IMG/VR virus record: IMGVR_UViG_3300043409_001949
Coordinates: 1-38,641 of that record
Origin: a virus
DNA length: 38,641 bases
Reading direction: 5' to 3' (one strand)
A program made the position numbers and the translations under genes. Positions 7,684 through 18,200 of this stretch are shown piece by piece (within the stretch, counting starts at the first letter, position 1; each line of letters starts with the position of its first letter). The notes beneath the pieces are model-generated. The model saw only the letters and a list, made by a program, of their open reading frames with translations. It was not told the DNA's origin and did no database searches.

Positions 7684-9526
7684 CTGGAACAATTTTAGTT
7701 TCTTTTAAATTTTTCGTATAAATATACCTCTTTTTGAATGAAATAGTTGCAACCTGTTCATATATATTCCAATCAACAGACAATAGCTCTCCGTCTTGTA
7801 TTTGGTTCGAGTCTAACACATCATAGTAGTCTGTAACCGTAAAAGGCACTCTAACACCGCTGTATATTCTATACTGGTTTCCGTTTACTAAACTTTCTAC
7901 TGAATGGTAATTATTATATATATACCCAGCGTCTAATATCGTTGAGTTATTAGCACTAATCTTATTTAGCTTGTCGTCTGTTCCTCCTATTTCACCCCCA
8001 TTTATGTCTAATAATACAAGTTTAGGAACTGCTATGAAGTCATTCTCTATCTCTAACATTCCTTTTCTGTTATCTATCGCTTCTGAAAAGTTAGGGTGTT
8101 TAGGCTTCTTTAGTCTTTCCAGTTTTGCCTTTATTTTTATCCCGATTTTGTTTAGCTTATCTATTATATTATTAACTGTGTCAATTAGTTTGTTTATTAC
8201 AGTTATTGCAGGAGTTATTATAGCTATAACAACTTTCATCACAACATCAATTGCTTCCAAACCCTCTCTCATTATAATCTCTGGAGTAGTTAGACTTTTT
8301 TTGGGAAATCCTCTAGCAAATTGTGTTCTCTCCTCAACAAAATTCTTTAATAAGATGTTTTTTTTATTCGAAAAAGAAATAGGCTCTAGTATTACCTGAC
8401 ATGAAGTTCCATAGTAATTTTGTATCGTATTTTTGTCATTCGTATCAATATTAAATGCCAGTATTTTATTTGCTATTATTTCATTTGTGTTTAAAGCATA
8501 ACTAGGCAACTCTACATTAGGCAATTCATACTTTGAAATTTTAATATTTTTTTTGTCCAAACAAATGTAATTATTTTCCACCCATACATCGCAATTGAAT
8601 ATGGTAGAAATCTCTCTTAACAGGTCGCCAAAAGTGCCATTATAGAACCCCTTTTGTTCTTTTTTCTTTTTTTTAAAACCTAATATTTTTTTAACCCCAT
8701 TATCTTCTAGAGCAAATCTTTCTGGGATAATATATAAGTTCTTTAACTCCCCATTCAATATATTGCTTTTAAATCCATATCCTAAGTGAGCAGAGGCTAT
8801 ATCGAAATGCTCTCTTAATGACATTGCTACATGATACTTTATTGGTTGTATTAAATATTCAAACAAGTCTAATATTAATTGAATTATAATGTAAACAAGT
8901 AATCCTAAATATAATACCCTAGCAATAATTCTTAATATGTTAGTAAACTCAAATGGATTGGCAAGACCAGATATGAATTCTGCTAAAGCCTGTACTTGCT
9001 CCTTTATCGCAAACCCCATAGTGAATACAGATACAGTAGCCATTACTGCATCAGATGCACTTGGTATATTATTGCAAATATAAGGAACGCCCACAAAATT
9101 TTTACTTGTAATTTTTCCAATGCTGTATAAATATTCATAACTAAAACTGTTTACTAAATCTTTTAATACATCTATGCCAGTAGTCTCTATGCAATCCGCT
9201 TCTATTTTTTCACAGCCTATGCTTGCCGTTGTCAAATCAACGACTCCATCAAATATCCTACTATACTTACCCTCACTTTTTAGATATAACTCTAAAGGTA
9301 CTCCCTCAAAGACCCCGTTTGTCCTACCATTTGCACCTCCTATTATTTCATCATTTAGCAAAAACGACCCATCGCTTAAGCTATGCCCTCCAACACCAAA
9401 CTGTAACCTAGGCACGCTTGTTCTAAACTCAATATTATTCTTATCAAAATTTAATTGAATAGAAAGCTCTTTAATATTTAAAGGGTCATTTACTTTTGTG
9501 CCTTTTATTATAGTATCTATTCTCAT
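7673..9526 (-). CDS. tail hub/baseplate-like protein with internal hydrophobic segments
   Basis: 617 aa, directly downstream of and overlapping the tape measure gene, the position of distal tail and tail-hub proteins. The N-terminal 110 residues are beta-rich. Two hydrophobic stretches, at about 205-235 (VLYLGLLVYIIIQLILDLF) and about 430-455 (VVMKVVIAIITPAITVI), are unusual for a tail hub and might insert in the host envelope. A KKKKK run follows residue 280. Hub identity is inferred from gene order only. Confidence 0.65.
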   Translation of the reverse strand: MRIDTIIKGTKVNDPLNIKELSIQLNFDKNNIEFRTSVPRLQFGVGGHSLSDGSFLLNDEIIGGANGRTNGVFEGVPLELYLKSEGKYSRIFDGVVDLTTASIGCEKIEADCIETTGIDVLKDLVNSFSYEYLYSIGKITSKNFVGVPYICNNIPSASDAVMATVSVFTMGFAIKEQVQALAEFISGLANPFEFTNILRIIARVLYLGLLVYIIIQLILDLFEYLIQPIKYHVAMSLREHFDIASAHLGYGFKSNILNGELKNLYIIPERFALEDNGVKKILGFKKKKKEQKGFYNGTFGDLLREISTIFNCDVWVENNYICLDKKNIKISKYELPNVELPSYALNTNEIIANKILAFNIDTNDKNTIQNYYGTSCQVILEPISFSNKKNILLKNFVEERTQFARGFPKKSLTTPEIIMREGLEAIDVVMKVVIAIITPAITVINKLIDTVNNIIDKLNKIGIKIKAKLERLKKPKHPNFSEAIDNRKGMLEIENDFIAVPKLVLLDINGGEIGGTDDKLNKISANNSTILDAGYIYNNYHSVESLVNGNQYRIYSGVRVPFTVTDYYDVLDSNQIQDGELLSVDWNIYEQVATISFKKRYIYTKNLKETKIVPDGK

Positions 9527-12500
9527 ATCCCTCTTTTTCTAATGGTTTTAGTTGTATAATTTTTCCTTACAACCGTTTCTATAATATTACCTAAACCGTC
9601 AATATTAAAAGAGGATACGGGCTTGTTTTCTACTATATAACTTAGTTTTTTTATTTCATTTTGCAACGAAGCGATATGAATATTGTTGTTAAAGCTTACA
9701 TTATTTACAAGCGTTCCATTTCTATATTTAAACGCCAATTGCGATAGCTCGTCATTACTAATGCTCCCTATTAATTTATTTTGTTCAGGGTTCAAAATAC
9801 GCTCTCTGCCATCAAACCTTGCTACATAACCATCTATACCATTGCTATATTTATATTTAGAATAAGATTCTGCTACGTTTTCTGTACCTTCAATAAATCC
9901 AGGCAATTTAGATATTATAGAAGCTCCTGCTTTTGCCAATGCAACCCCCTTTATAGCTTTACCTAGCGCTGTTAAGGGGTTTGAATTTTCTTGCTTTAAT
10001 TCCGCTATATATGCGTTATAGAATGCGTCTTTTAAAAGCAATGCCTCTTTTTGTTTCTGTTGGCGTTCTTCTTCTTGCTTCTTTTTTAATTCAGATTTTG
10101 CAAGTTGTGCTTCTTCAAATGCAAGCGTATTGGCAAGACCCCTATTAGCAAGGTCTCTTTGTCTATCTATTCCCGTTTTCTTTTGCTCAATTTCTTTGTC
10201 TATATCTTTTATTCTTCGCTCATTTCTTTTATCTATTTGCTTATTAAATTCAGCGTTCAGCTCATCTGTTATTTTTTGGGTTTCTTCTAATCTTTTTCTT
10301 CTATCTTCTTTATCCAGGCTTGATTGTCTATCTCTTTTTTCATTCTCTAATTTTTCACCCTCTATTCTATATCTATTTTCTATTTCTTCTTTTTCTTTCT
10401 CTGTTAATTCAACGCTTCTTAACTCTAACTCTTTTTGTCTAAGTAAATTTTCTTCCTTCATTTCGTATTCTAGGTCAAGATTCTTAGACTTCTCAGCAAG
10501 TTTTATCTGCTCGTCCCTATTTTGTTGGTCTATCTTATTTTGTGCAGATTGGTCTCTTTTATTTATATCCTCTTCTTCCTTTTTCTCTAGTTCTTTCCTT
10601 TTATTTTCAGCGTCTTCTAATTGCTTTAGTAACGTTTTTTCAAGGTTTATTTGCTCTCTTTTGCTATCCAATAATGTCTGCAATTGGTCTCTTTCCTTTT
10701 CGTTTAAGCCTAATTCAAATATTTTATTCTCTAGCATCTCAGTAGATGCAGATGATAGCAAATCGTTTAAATCAATTTGTATTACTTTCTCTTTATTGTT
10801 TAATCTTTCGGCATTTGACCTCTGAATAATAATATCATTTACTTTTTTTTCTTTCTCCAATTCAATGTCGGAAAGTTCTTTTATTAATAATGATTTTTGG
10901 TCATAGCTTAGTTTTTCGTCTTTTAAATTTTCAATAATAAACTCTTTTTGCCTATCATAGAAAGATTTTATATCTGCTATATTATTGATTCTACTTTTTA
11001 GGCTAATCTCATTTTTTCTTATGGTGGATTCCCTTGTTAAGTCTTCTATATCGTCTAAGTTTTGTGCCTCCTTTTCAAAAACCTCATCTAGTTGTTTTAA
11101 TTTTTCTAAAGTAAAAGTCCCCCCTACTTCGCCCTTAATAGCCATTGCGTTAATTACAGCAGACGTTAATCCAGTTTCTATTGAAATTCTGTCTAATAGG
11201 TTCTTTTTTTCTACTCCTATTAACTCCTTTTCGGTAGTTAATCTAAAACTCAACAATGCATTATAATTATCTTCTGCTTCTAATCTTTTTTTCAATGAGC
11301 TTGTAGTGTCGTCTGCATCACGTCTTGCATCGTCAATATCTCTTTGATTTTTTCTTAATATTCTATTAGTTGTTATTAATTGCTTTTCAAAATCTTGTTC
11401 AAGTTTTACCAACTTAGCCGTATTTTCTATTGCTTTAGAAATCTCTTCACCAACACCATCCCAAGCCGTGCTTATATCATTAACTTTCACCTCTCCATCC
11501 GATATTTTAGTATTTAATGCCTCTATTTCTTCATCTATTATAGCTAATTTCCCTTTATCAAACGTAAATGCTCTATCAAATTTAAGAGCAAACTTTTCCG
11601 CTTTTAAATTCATAATCTCAAACCACGCTACTACACCACCTCCAAACGTTGCAAATCTATTTAAAAGCACTGAGGCAACAGCTCCAATGCTTCTCATTAT
11701 AACCTCTAGCTTGTCCGCCCCTTCTTGTGTTCTCTTAAAGAACGCTCCAATACTACCTAACACAGCTACAACTGCAAATAAACCACCTACCTTTGCAACT
11801 TTGCCAATGCCTTTAAGCCCAGCCGAAAATTTACCCATTATACCATTAGCGTTTGATATACTACTTGCGTAATTTTTAAACCCTAAAGATATTCCATTTA
11901 TAACCCCACTTGCTTTCGTCGTAACATCGCCTATCGTTTCTTGTGCTTGTGAAAATAAATTACTTGACCCTAGTGCTTCTTTTATTGCATTGTTATAATT
12001 ACCTACATTTCTTTGATATTGACCTGTCGTTTCATCTGTCTGCACTAGTGCATCATTTAGCCTATTTGTTTCTTCTGTTAATTCTGCTAATTTCTTTTTT
12101 TGTTCATCATTTAACTTTACTCCTAAACTCTGTTGTACTTGTAAGTCTCTTTGCTCTTTGCGTAGCTCTGTTAATCTTTTTTGAGTTTGTGCATATATCG
12201 AGTTACTATCTCTATTAGACTTGTTTAATTTATCTTGCTCTTTTTGTTGCAAAATTGTTGCCCTTGATTGCGCTAGTTTTAGTTTTATTTCGTCTTTTTC
12301 TAGTGCTTTTTTTGCTCTAAGCAATTCAGTTTCTTTTTTCCTTACATCTAATAATTTTGTGCGAACTGCAATGCTTTCTGATATTTCATTATTTATTTTC
12401 TCTAAGTTTTTATCTTCAATATCCCCCACTAATTGAGACTTTAAAAACTCTTCTTTTACTTTTATAATGTTTAATAATCCACTTTCAGTTTGCTTTAACT

Positions 12501-12594
12501 TCTTAATCAAGCTCGCTAATTCTTTTATAGAATTGCCAACTTTAATAATGTCATCAAAATTTATATTATTACTTTCCATTTTTCTCGAAGGCAT
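9523..12594 (-). CDS. tape measure protein
   Basis: 1023 aa, the second largest gene. Long coiled-coil regions (about 20-190 and 380-870, rich in K, E, L, Q) surround a hydrophobic glycine-rich part (about 265-335, with GGLFAVVAVLGSIGAFF). A second hydrophobic, glycine/alanine-rich segment near residue 900 precedes a compact C-terminal region. This composition is diagnostic of siphophage tape measure proteins, which set tail length and pass DNA through the membrane. It overlaps the genes on both sides. Confidence 0.92.
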   Translation of the reverse strand: MPSRKMESNNINFDDIIKVGNSIKELASLIKKLKQTESGLLNIIKVKEEFLKSQLVGDIEDKNLEKINNEISESIAVRTKLLDVRKKETELLRAKKALEKDEIKLKLAQSRATILQQKEQDKLNKSNRDSNSIYAQTQKRLTELRKEQRDLQVQQSLGVKLNDEQKKKLAELTEETNRLNDALVQTDETTGQYQRNVGNYNNAIKEALGSSNLFSQAQETIGDVTTKASGVINGISLGFKNYASSISNANGIMGKFSAGLKGIGKVAKVGGLFAVVAVLGSIGAFFKRTQEGADKLEVIMRSIGAVASVLLNRFATFGGGVVAWFEIMNLKAEKFALKFDRAFTFDKGKLAIIDEEIEALNTKISDGEVKVNDISTAWDGVGEEISKAIENTAKLVKLEQDFEKQLITTNRILRKNQRDIDDARRDADDTTSSLKKRLEAEDNYNALLSFRLTTEKELIGVEKKNLLDRISIETGLTSAVINAMAIKGEVGGTFTLEKLKQLDEVFEKEAQNLDDIEDLTRESTIRKNEISLKSRINNIADIKSFYDRQKEFIIENLKDEKLSYDQKSLLIKELSDIELEKEKKVNDIIIQRSNAERLNNKEKVIQIDLNDLLSSASTEMLENKIFELGLNEKERDQLQTLLDSKREQINLEKTLLKQLEDAENKRKELEKKEEEDINKRDQSAQNKIDQQNRDEQIKLAEKSKNLDLEYEMKEENLLRQKELELRSVELTEKEKEEIENRYRIEGEKLENEKRDRQSSLDKEDRRKRLEETQKITDELNAEFNKQIDKRNERRIKDIDKEIEQKKTGIDRQRDLANRGLANTLAFEEAQLAKSELKKKQEEERQQKQKEALLLKDAFYNAYIAELKQENSNPLTALGKAIKGVALAKAGASIISKLPGFIEGTENVAESYSKYKYSNGIDGYVARFDGRERILNPEQNKLIGSISNDELSQLAFKYRNGTLVNNVSFNNNIHIASLQNEIKKLSYIVENKPVSSFNIDGLGNIIETVVRKNYTTKTIRKRGI

Positions 12595-13075
12595 CAGCCC
12601 TGTGTTTTAGCAAATGTAAATAGTTGTAGAAGTCATATACGGTGGTAGTATTTGCATCCAGTCGAAATTTGTATTCAATTTCAATCGAAGCCCACAAGCT
12701 CATGTATTCGCGACGTATATTTTTAATTTTATTTTGCGTTCCATTTATTGCCTCAATCTCTTTTATTTTCAACTCTCTCTTGACATCCGCTAAGTCGTTG
12801 TCAAAACAATCTGCTTGTATATTTAGCAATTCAAGTTCTATTAATAATGTTTGAAGCCTTTTAGAATCCGCAGATAGACCAAAATGTTTTGAAAATGACG
12901 AATTGAATTTACGTAAAGAATTGTCTGCGTTTTTTTGCCCTGATTTTGATTCTAATGCCGATATAAGCCCTGTTTCTATGAAGTTTATATAATCTATCAT
13001 TAACAAGTCTTTAATGTCCGTAGCGTACCTTTTTGGCTTAAATTTTAGATATATTTTTTTTAAAATATTTATCAT
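12569..13075 (-). CDS. tail assembly chaperone-position protein (downstream)
   Basis: About 168 aa from the ATG at 13075 (an in-frame ATG at 13108 is also possible). Helical and charged, no domain recognised. It sits directly upstream of the tape measure gene and overlaps the preceding gene, which is where siphophages encode the paired tail assembly chaperones (G and GT in lambda). Relative to the upstream gene it is in the +1 frame, so a fused product would need a +1 or -2 shift. The overlap holds a run of nine A (13092-13100). Confidence 0.55.
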   Translation of the reverse strand: MINILKKIYLKFKPKRYATDIKDLLMIDYINFIETGLISALESKSGQKNADNSLRKFNSSFSKHFGLSADSKRLQTLLIELELLNIQADCFDNDLADVKRELKIKEIEAINGTQNKIKNIRREYMSLWASIEIEYKFRLDANTTTVYDFYNYLHLLKHRADAFEKNGK

Positions 13076-13505
13076 ATATGAATTGCTTAAATTTTTTTTT
13101 ACTTTCATCTGTCAACCCTAATACGTTACCATAATTACGTTCTATTTCATCAGCTGTATCAGAATCTGCTACTATTTTAAATGACTTACTCCCTACTATA
13201 ACATCAAAAGAATCAAAAAAACTTTTACTATCTAGTAAAAAAAAGGGGTCTCCTGCTTCTTTTACTTTTGTTTCACCTCTGTATGTAAAACTCCTACCTT
13301 CTATATTCGCTATCTTTTCACTTGCATATGAATAGTAACCTATTATTTCATTCTTATAATCTACTCCATCTTTCCATATTTGGTCATATCTATTTAACTC
13401 TATTATATAATCTATGACTTCTTTTTTTTTAAATATATCTATAATATTAATGCTTTTTTTAAGCGTTTCTAACTCGTTTATCTTTTGCCTTAATACTTTT
13501 ATCAT
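13038..13505 (-). CDS. tail assembly chaperone-position protein (upstream)
   Basis: 155 aa, helical N-terminus (KINELETLKKSINIIDIFKK), then a mixed domain with GRSFTYRGETKVKEAGDP. Lies between the major tail protein terminator and the tape measure region. By gene order it is the candidate for the first tail assembly chaperone. The last ~70 bp overlap the next ORF. No sequence family recognised. Confidence 0.6.
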   Translation of the reverse strand: MIKVLRQKINELETLKKSINIIDIFKKKEVIDYIIELNRYDQIWKDGVDYKNEIIGYYSYASEKIANIEGRSFTYRGETKVKEAGDPFFLLDSKSFFDSFDVIVGSKSFKIVADSDTADEIERNYGNVLGLTDESKKKFKQFIYDKYFKKNISKI

Positions 13506-13521
13506 AAACTTTAAAACAGAT

Positions 13522-13544
13522 AAAAGGGGGCTTAACCCCCCTTA
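13522..13544 (-). terminator. rho-independent terminator after the major tail protein
   Basis: Minus-strand hairpin AAGGGGG(G)TTAAG(C)CCCCTT followed by T4 and an A/T-rich stretch. It lies about 27 bp past the stop of the major tail protein gene. A leaky terminator here would keep tail tube protein expression above that of the downstream tail genes, a common arrangement. Confidence 0.7.
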
Positions 13545-13570
13545 AATCAAACCTAAGATATCAACAAACT

Positions 13571-14479
13571 TTACGGAGTTACTATTGCAATAGTGTTACT
13601 TTCAAATCCTGTTTTCAAAATAGAAATAGATAGCGTACTAGCTACATTAGATGGTATTGTTACTAAATATGTTCCATCGTTATTATTTATTATTGCAGTA
13701 GGCACTACTGATACCAACCCTTTTTTAATTACTAAATCTGCTAACAATATTTTAGTGAATTTACTAGGATTTACCGTTCCATTTTCTATTGTAGCAGATA
13801 TGCTAAAAGATGTAGCAGTAACGGTAGGCGATGCTAACCCTATCAATGTTACATCTATTAACCCAGTAGCAGATAGAATATCGGTAGTTACTCCTGTAAT
13901 CATTCTAATATAATCAGAGTTGGATGTGTCATTTCTGTCAAAAGAAAAAGAAATCATCGCTTTGCCCAAAGTATTATTGCTCTCAGAAGCTTGTGTATAT
14001 GTAGCAGTCCAAGACCCTTGAGATATTCTAAACGGGTATAATTTTGTTCCGTCTTCTGAAATTATACCTTGAATGTTACCATTGGCATCTACTAAGTAAG
14101 CCGATGTCTCATTACATCTAATGTCGTCTATCTTTCCTGCAAAATCTTCTGATACCTGCCATAATTCAGCAGCAAACGAACGTACTCCTGATTTTACAAA
14201 TAGTTTCCTGTCAGCCGCCTCTTCATAAACGTTCTCCGCTTGTGTTATTTCTGCCTTTTCAAGTTTAGAAATTGGATACCATCTTTTTGTTTTATCTACT
14301 TCGTTTAATTTTAATGTCAAGAAAGCAGAATCTATTGTTGAACTCGATAATATAGAATTGCGAACGCCTAGCGAATCGTATGTATTCATTAATATTATCC
14401 CTTTTGTTGCTCCGAAAAATTCTTTACAACCGTTGTCTATGCCAGTATTAGCAAGACCCCCATTACATTTACACGCCAT
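13571..14479 (-). CDS. major tail (tube) protein
   Basis: 302 aa beginning MACKCNGGLANTG, a start I associate with tail tube proteins of Bacteroidota siphophages. A beta-rich first domain (about 1-215) resembles a tail tube fold and is followed by an Ig-like C-terminal domain (about 220-302, VTATSFSISATIENGTV ...). Position before the chaperones and tape measure, and the strong terminator behind it, support the call. Confidence 0.75.
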   Translation of the reverse strand: MACKCNGGLANTGIDNGCKEFFGATKGIILMNTYDSLGVRNSILSSSTIDSAFLTLKLNEVDKTKRWYPISKLEKAEITQAENVYEEAADRKLFVKSGVRSFAAELWQVSEDFAGKIDDIRCNETSAYLVDANGNIQGIISEDGTKLYPFRISQGSWTATYTQASESNNTLGKAMISFSFDRNDTSNSDYIRMITGVTTDILSATGLIDVTLIGLASPTVTATSFSISATIENGTVNPSKFTKILLADLVIKKGLVSVVPTAIINNNDGTYLVTIPSNVASTLSISILKTGFESNTIAIVTP

Positions 14480-14491
14480 ATTATTATTTTT

Positions 14492-14884
14492 TTAAATGTT
14501 ACAAATCAGCTCCAAACAGTCGGTATAATTATACTCTGAAACGATAAATGAGAACGAATTTATAGGAAACTTCTTAAACGCATTAGACTCTTGATTGTCT
14601 AATGCGGTCACTTTGTTTATTAATTCTCTATACTCCTTGTTGTCACTATCAATATATTTCTGCTCAACTTCTTTAGAATTTTCCCCCAACAATTCTTTAT
14701 CAAACGATAATATTAACTGCTCTCTTTCTTTGATATATGCAACTAATTCGGGGTATTTCTCTTTATAAAATTCCTTTAAGTTTAACTTATCTAATGCAGA
14801 TACACTTTCATTTAATAGCCCCTTACAAACACCTTCAACTCCTGCTATTTCTTGCAATGTTTTTTTAATTAATACGTTTTTCAT
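14492..14884 (-). CDS. hypothetical protein upstream of the major tail protein
   Basis: 130 aa, highly charged and helical, with E/K-rich stretches and a Y/C-rich C-terminus (YTDCLELIC). No family recognised. It ends 12 bp before the tail tube gene and has a possible promoter upstream (14935-14965), so the pair may form a small transcription unit. Could be a tail-completion component. Confidence 0.6.
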   Translation of the reverse strand: MKNVLIKKTLQEIAGVEGVCKGLLNESVSALDKLNLKEFYKEKYPELVAYIKEREQLILSFDKELLGENSKEVEQKYIDSDNKEYRELINKVTALDNQESNAFKKFPINSFSFIVSEYNYTDCLELICNI

Positions 14885-14934
14885 TTTTTTTATTGAATTT
14901 TATTTCTTAGACACGATTTATTCCTTAAATTTAA

Positions 14935-14965
14935 CAAGTAATTACCTTTTATATTTATTTCACAA
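14935..14965 (-). promoter_or_regulatory. possible promoter for the tail tube unit
   Basis: Minus-strand TTG (14963-14965), 20-bp spacer, ATTACTTG (14935-14942), a weak match to TAnnTTTG with the same spacing as two other candidate promoters in the window. Lies about 50 bp before the 14884 start, in the only sizeable gap of the structural cluster. Confidence 0.35.
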
Positions 14966-14980
14966 AAAAGAGTTGTATTA

Positions 14981-15199
14981 CTAAATTTTAAACATGGACA
15001 TAACCCATAGCCTCAAACTACTATTATAGTTTTCTCTTATATTTTTTTTAAATAAAATAAATTGGTTTATCATGAAAAATATACTCCCTATTAAGGCAAC
15101 AGACCACCCCAAGAAACTATTTGCAGATAAAAGCACAACTAAAATATTAGCTATACACATTATATACCCACCCATTGTATTATTTATTTCTACGTTCAT
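14981..15199 (-). CDS. small two-helix membrane protein
   Basis: 72 aa. Two hydrophobic helices, at about residues 12-28 (YIMCIANILVVLLSANSF) and 30-50 (GWSVALIGSIFFMINQFIL), are followed by a basic tail (KKNIRENYNSSLRLW). It starts 7 bp after the stop of the fibre gene. It could be an early or lysis-related membrane protein or an alternative holin; nothing more specific can be said. The spacing argues for co-transcription with the fibre gene. Confidence 0.6.
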   Translation of the reverse strand: MNVEINNTMGGYIMCIANILVVLLSANSFLGWSVALIGSIFFMINQFILFKKNIRENYNSSLRLWVMSMFKI

Positions 15200-15206
15200 T
15201 TTTAAA

Positions 15207-18200
15207 TTACACTTTTTCTATAATCGCACTTTGAATAGTTGTTGTCGTTGTTGTTGCAGCTGTGACCAAACTGCACCCTAATATCAAAGCTCCTGTTGTG
15301 TTTACCGTTATCACGCCTCCTGTATTTATTGATTGTAATACTGTTGCTATTCCTGTCGTTCCTTGATTCTCTAATACCCCGTATGTATATACAGAGCCAC
15401 TAGTTCCTATTGCTCTAACAACAGCCGTTAATGTCAATCTGAATGGTATATTTGTTCCACTCGCTGCACTTGTTGTGGCAAATGCAGTTAACCCTAAATC
15501 TGCGGTAGTTCCAGTTGCCCCTAATCTTGTAGTGAATGTATTAGCACCAGCTACCGTACTGGTATTCGTACCATATATTGTTATTCTGAATGTATCTCCA
15601 ACCGCTAATGTATTAGGTGCAATAGTAAAGGTATTAGGTGCGATATATGTAGCGGTTGTATTTATTGCAGCACTTGCTACCGTGGTTGAGCGGGTTGGGA
15701 AAGGTAAGGATGCTACAGGTAGTTTAGTAGCCCATGTAGGGGCAGCAGCACCGTTTGATATTAATATTTGATTAGCCGTACCTACTGCAGTATATGCGTG
15801 TTCTGTACCTGTACCATATCCTATTCCACCATTAGTAGGAGTAGCATTACTATTGGTACCTCCATTAGCAATAGGCAATAATCCAGTAATACCAGTATTC
15901 AAAGGCAATCCAGTAGCATTAGTCAATACAACTGCAGATGGCGTACCTAATTCTGGACTAGTTAATATAGGCGATGTCGCTAATACCACATTGCCATTAC
16001 CCGTAACACCAGTAGTAGCTACACCACCTATAGTCGGCGTAGTCAGTGATGGGGATGTCATTGTCTGTACACCCGTGAATGTCTGTGCACCATCGGTACG
16101 TGCTATCGTAGCAGAGGTAGATGGGAATGTCATCGTGGTAGCATCTGTACCACTGATGGACATACTATTATTTACGGTTAATGTCTTAGAGGTCGTTCCT
16201 CCAGCAATACTAAATCCGCTTGTATTAGAAGTAAGCGTCAATCCATTGACACTAGTAGGTGTAATCTCCCCTAATGACAATGTGATAGCAGGGGTAGTAG
16301 AGGCAGTAGCTACTGTACCCGATATTCCGTTAGCAGTGCTTACAGACAACGTAGTCACCGTACCGCTACCTCCGCCTCCACTGGCATAGTTAGGTATATT
16401 TAATGTGTTGCCTATTAACGTAGCCGCTCCACTTGTTCCTGTAGTCGTTAAGGTAAGTGTATTTTGTTTGGTTGCCAAATCAGCACTCGTAGCAATATTT
16501 ACAGTACTACCACCTACTCTGAATTTTAGGTTGGTCCCATTATTCCATATATCACCATTTTGAGGAGACGTCACATCTACCGTTGCCGATGGGGTTATAG
16601 ATAAATGAGGTATAGTAGCTGTATTGGGTTCTATTACCAAACGCCCAAGAGACGACCCTGTCTGTATGTGTGACCCAAGAAGATTCTTAACCAACGAAGA
16701 AATCCCTGCTGATGGGTCAAGTCTTATGTTTTCAGTTGTTGAGTTATATCCCTTTAATTGAACCCTCGTAGCTCCTGCATTTTGAAAATCCCACCTTCCA
16801 GTAGACCCGTTTGTGCCAAATGTAGATATGACAGCTGAAGGAGTAACACTATTAACCACTAAGGTGTCAGTTGTTGTGTTCCCTGTGACAGTCAACCCTG
16901 ATTGAACAGATAAGCCTAATGCGATAGAAGAAACCGATGCGGGGTCTAAAGTGATTCTAGTAACCCCAGCAACTGACCCCGTCATTACTCTCCTTGTAGT
17001 TGGACTACCCGCATTTTGCAAAGACCATTGTCCTGCATTGTTAGGTGTGTTTGTTCCAAATGTAGCAAATGTTTTACCCACCTCTAACCCATCATCTACA
17101 ATGCTAAAAGAACCAACAATGTCAGTGCCTTGCAATGTCTTCCTCTCTGTTGATGTTAATATTTTTGCAATAATCCTCTTTTGACCGAGGATATTGTGGT
17201 GGATGCCATCCCCTATATCGTATGAAGGGCTTAGAAGTCCATTTAATGTGCTACCTACAGATAATAATGAATATGTATCTATTATGGTTTCAATGCCGTT
17301 GTATTTTGATAGCAATTCGGTGTTGTATGCTTGAGAGAACCCGTTTGTTGTGGGGTTTGTTGTGGGTGTAACATAGCAGATATACACCTTCATGTTAGCT
17401 CCATTCAATGCATCTACAATATTCCTCACATTGTTTATATATGTGAGGACAGGAACACTTGAAGCAGCGTCATTTAAGCCAATCATTAACACCGCCTTAT
17501 TTGCTCCAGAGTTTACTATTTCGTTAATAGATGACAATATATCATCTGACTTACATCCACTCCCTGCCTCTATACCAATTTCTGCGGATATAATATTAGC
17601 CCCATAATTGTTAGTTATCGAGTCGCCTATTAATATAAATTCCTTAGTTTGGGCTGATATGTTCCTAAGCTGGATATTAAATATTCGTTGCACACCCCCG
17701 AAATGATATATAGATATTTTTGAAGCCCTAGACCCAATACTTATAGCCACAGGGTTAGTTGTTACATAAGCCCCAGTGGTTAAATTAACCGCTCTTGCTT
17801 CGATAAACCCGTCTACTCTTTTTTTGAAATTGATTGCAATTTCGGAAACATTGGTTATATAAGATAAATTATTTATTGACGAAGACACCAAAGTTGCTAC
17901 CCCCGAAACCAATGAAAATATACTAATCCTACCACGTGTGGCGGTGTTTGACAAATCTATCTTAACCAAATAATCCGATAACCCATCATCCGACCTTATT
18001 CCTACTCCCAATCCCTCTCCAGAATTAGTTGCATCTGTTATCGAAATGAATTTGTTTATACTTGGAGATTGCGCTTGCAATACAAATTCTTGGCTTGTGT
18101 ATGTGAAATTATTTGTATAAATATTAGCCCCACCTACTCCAGATGCTTGAATAGAACCGTTTCCGATGACGAAGTTGCTAACGCCATTAGAAACCCATCC

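Noticed and set aside
10130-12436. Long plus-strand open frames inside the tape measure gene
   Set aside because: They are antisense shadows of a lysine/glutamate-rich coding sequence; the minus-strand gene has the expected coiled-coil protein and neighbours.
15475-16389. Plus-strand ORFs of 98 and 178 aa in the fibre gene
   Set aside because: They mirror the T/S/G/V repeats of the fibre on the opposite strand; low complexity and no promoter or start context.
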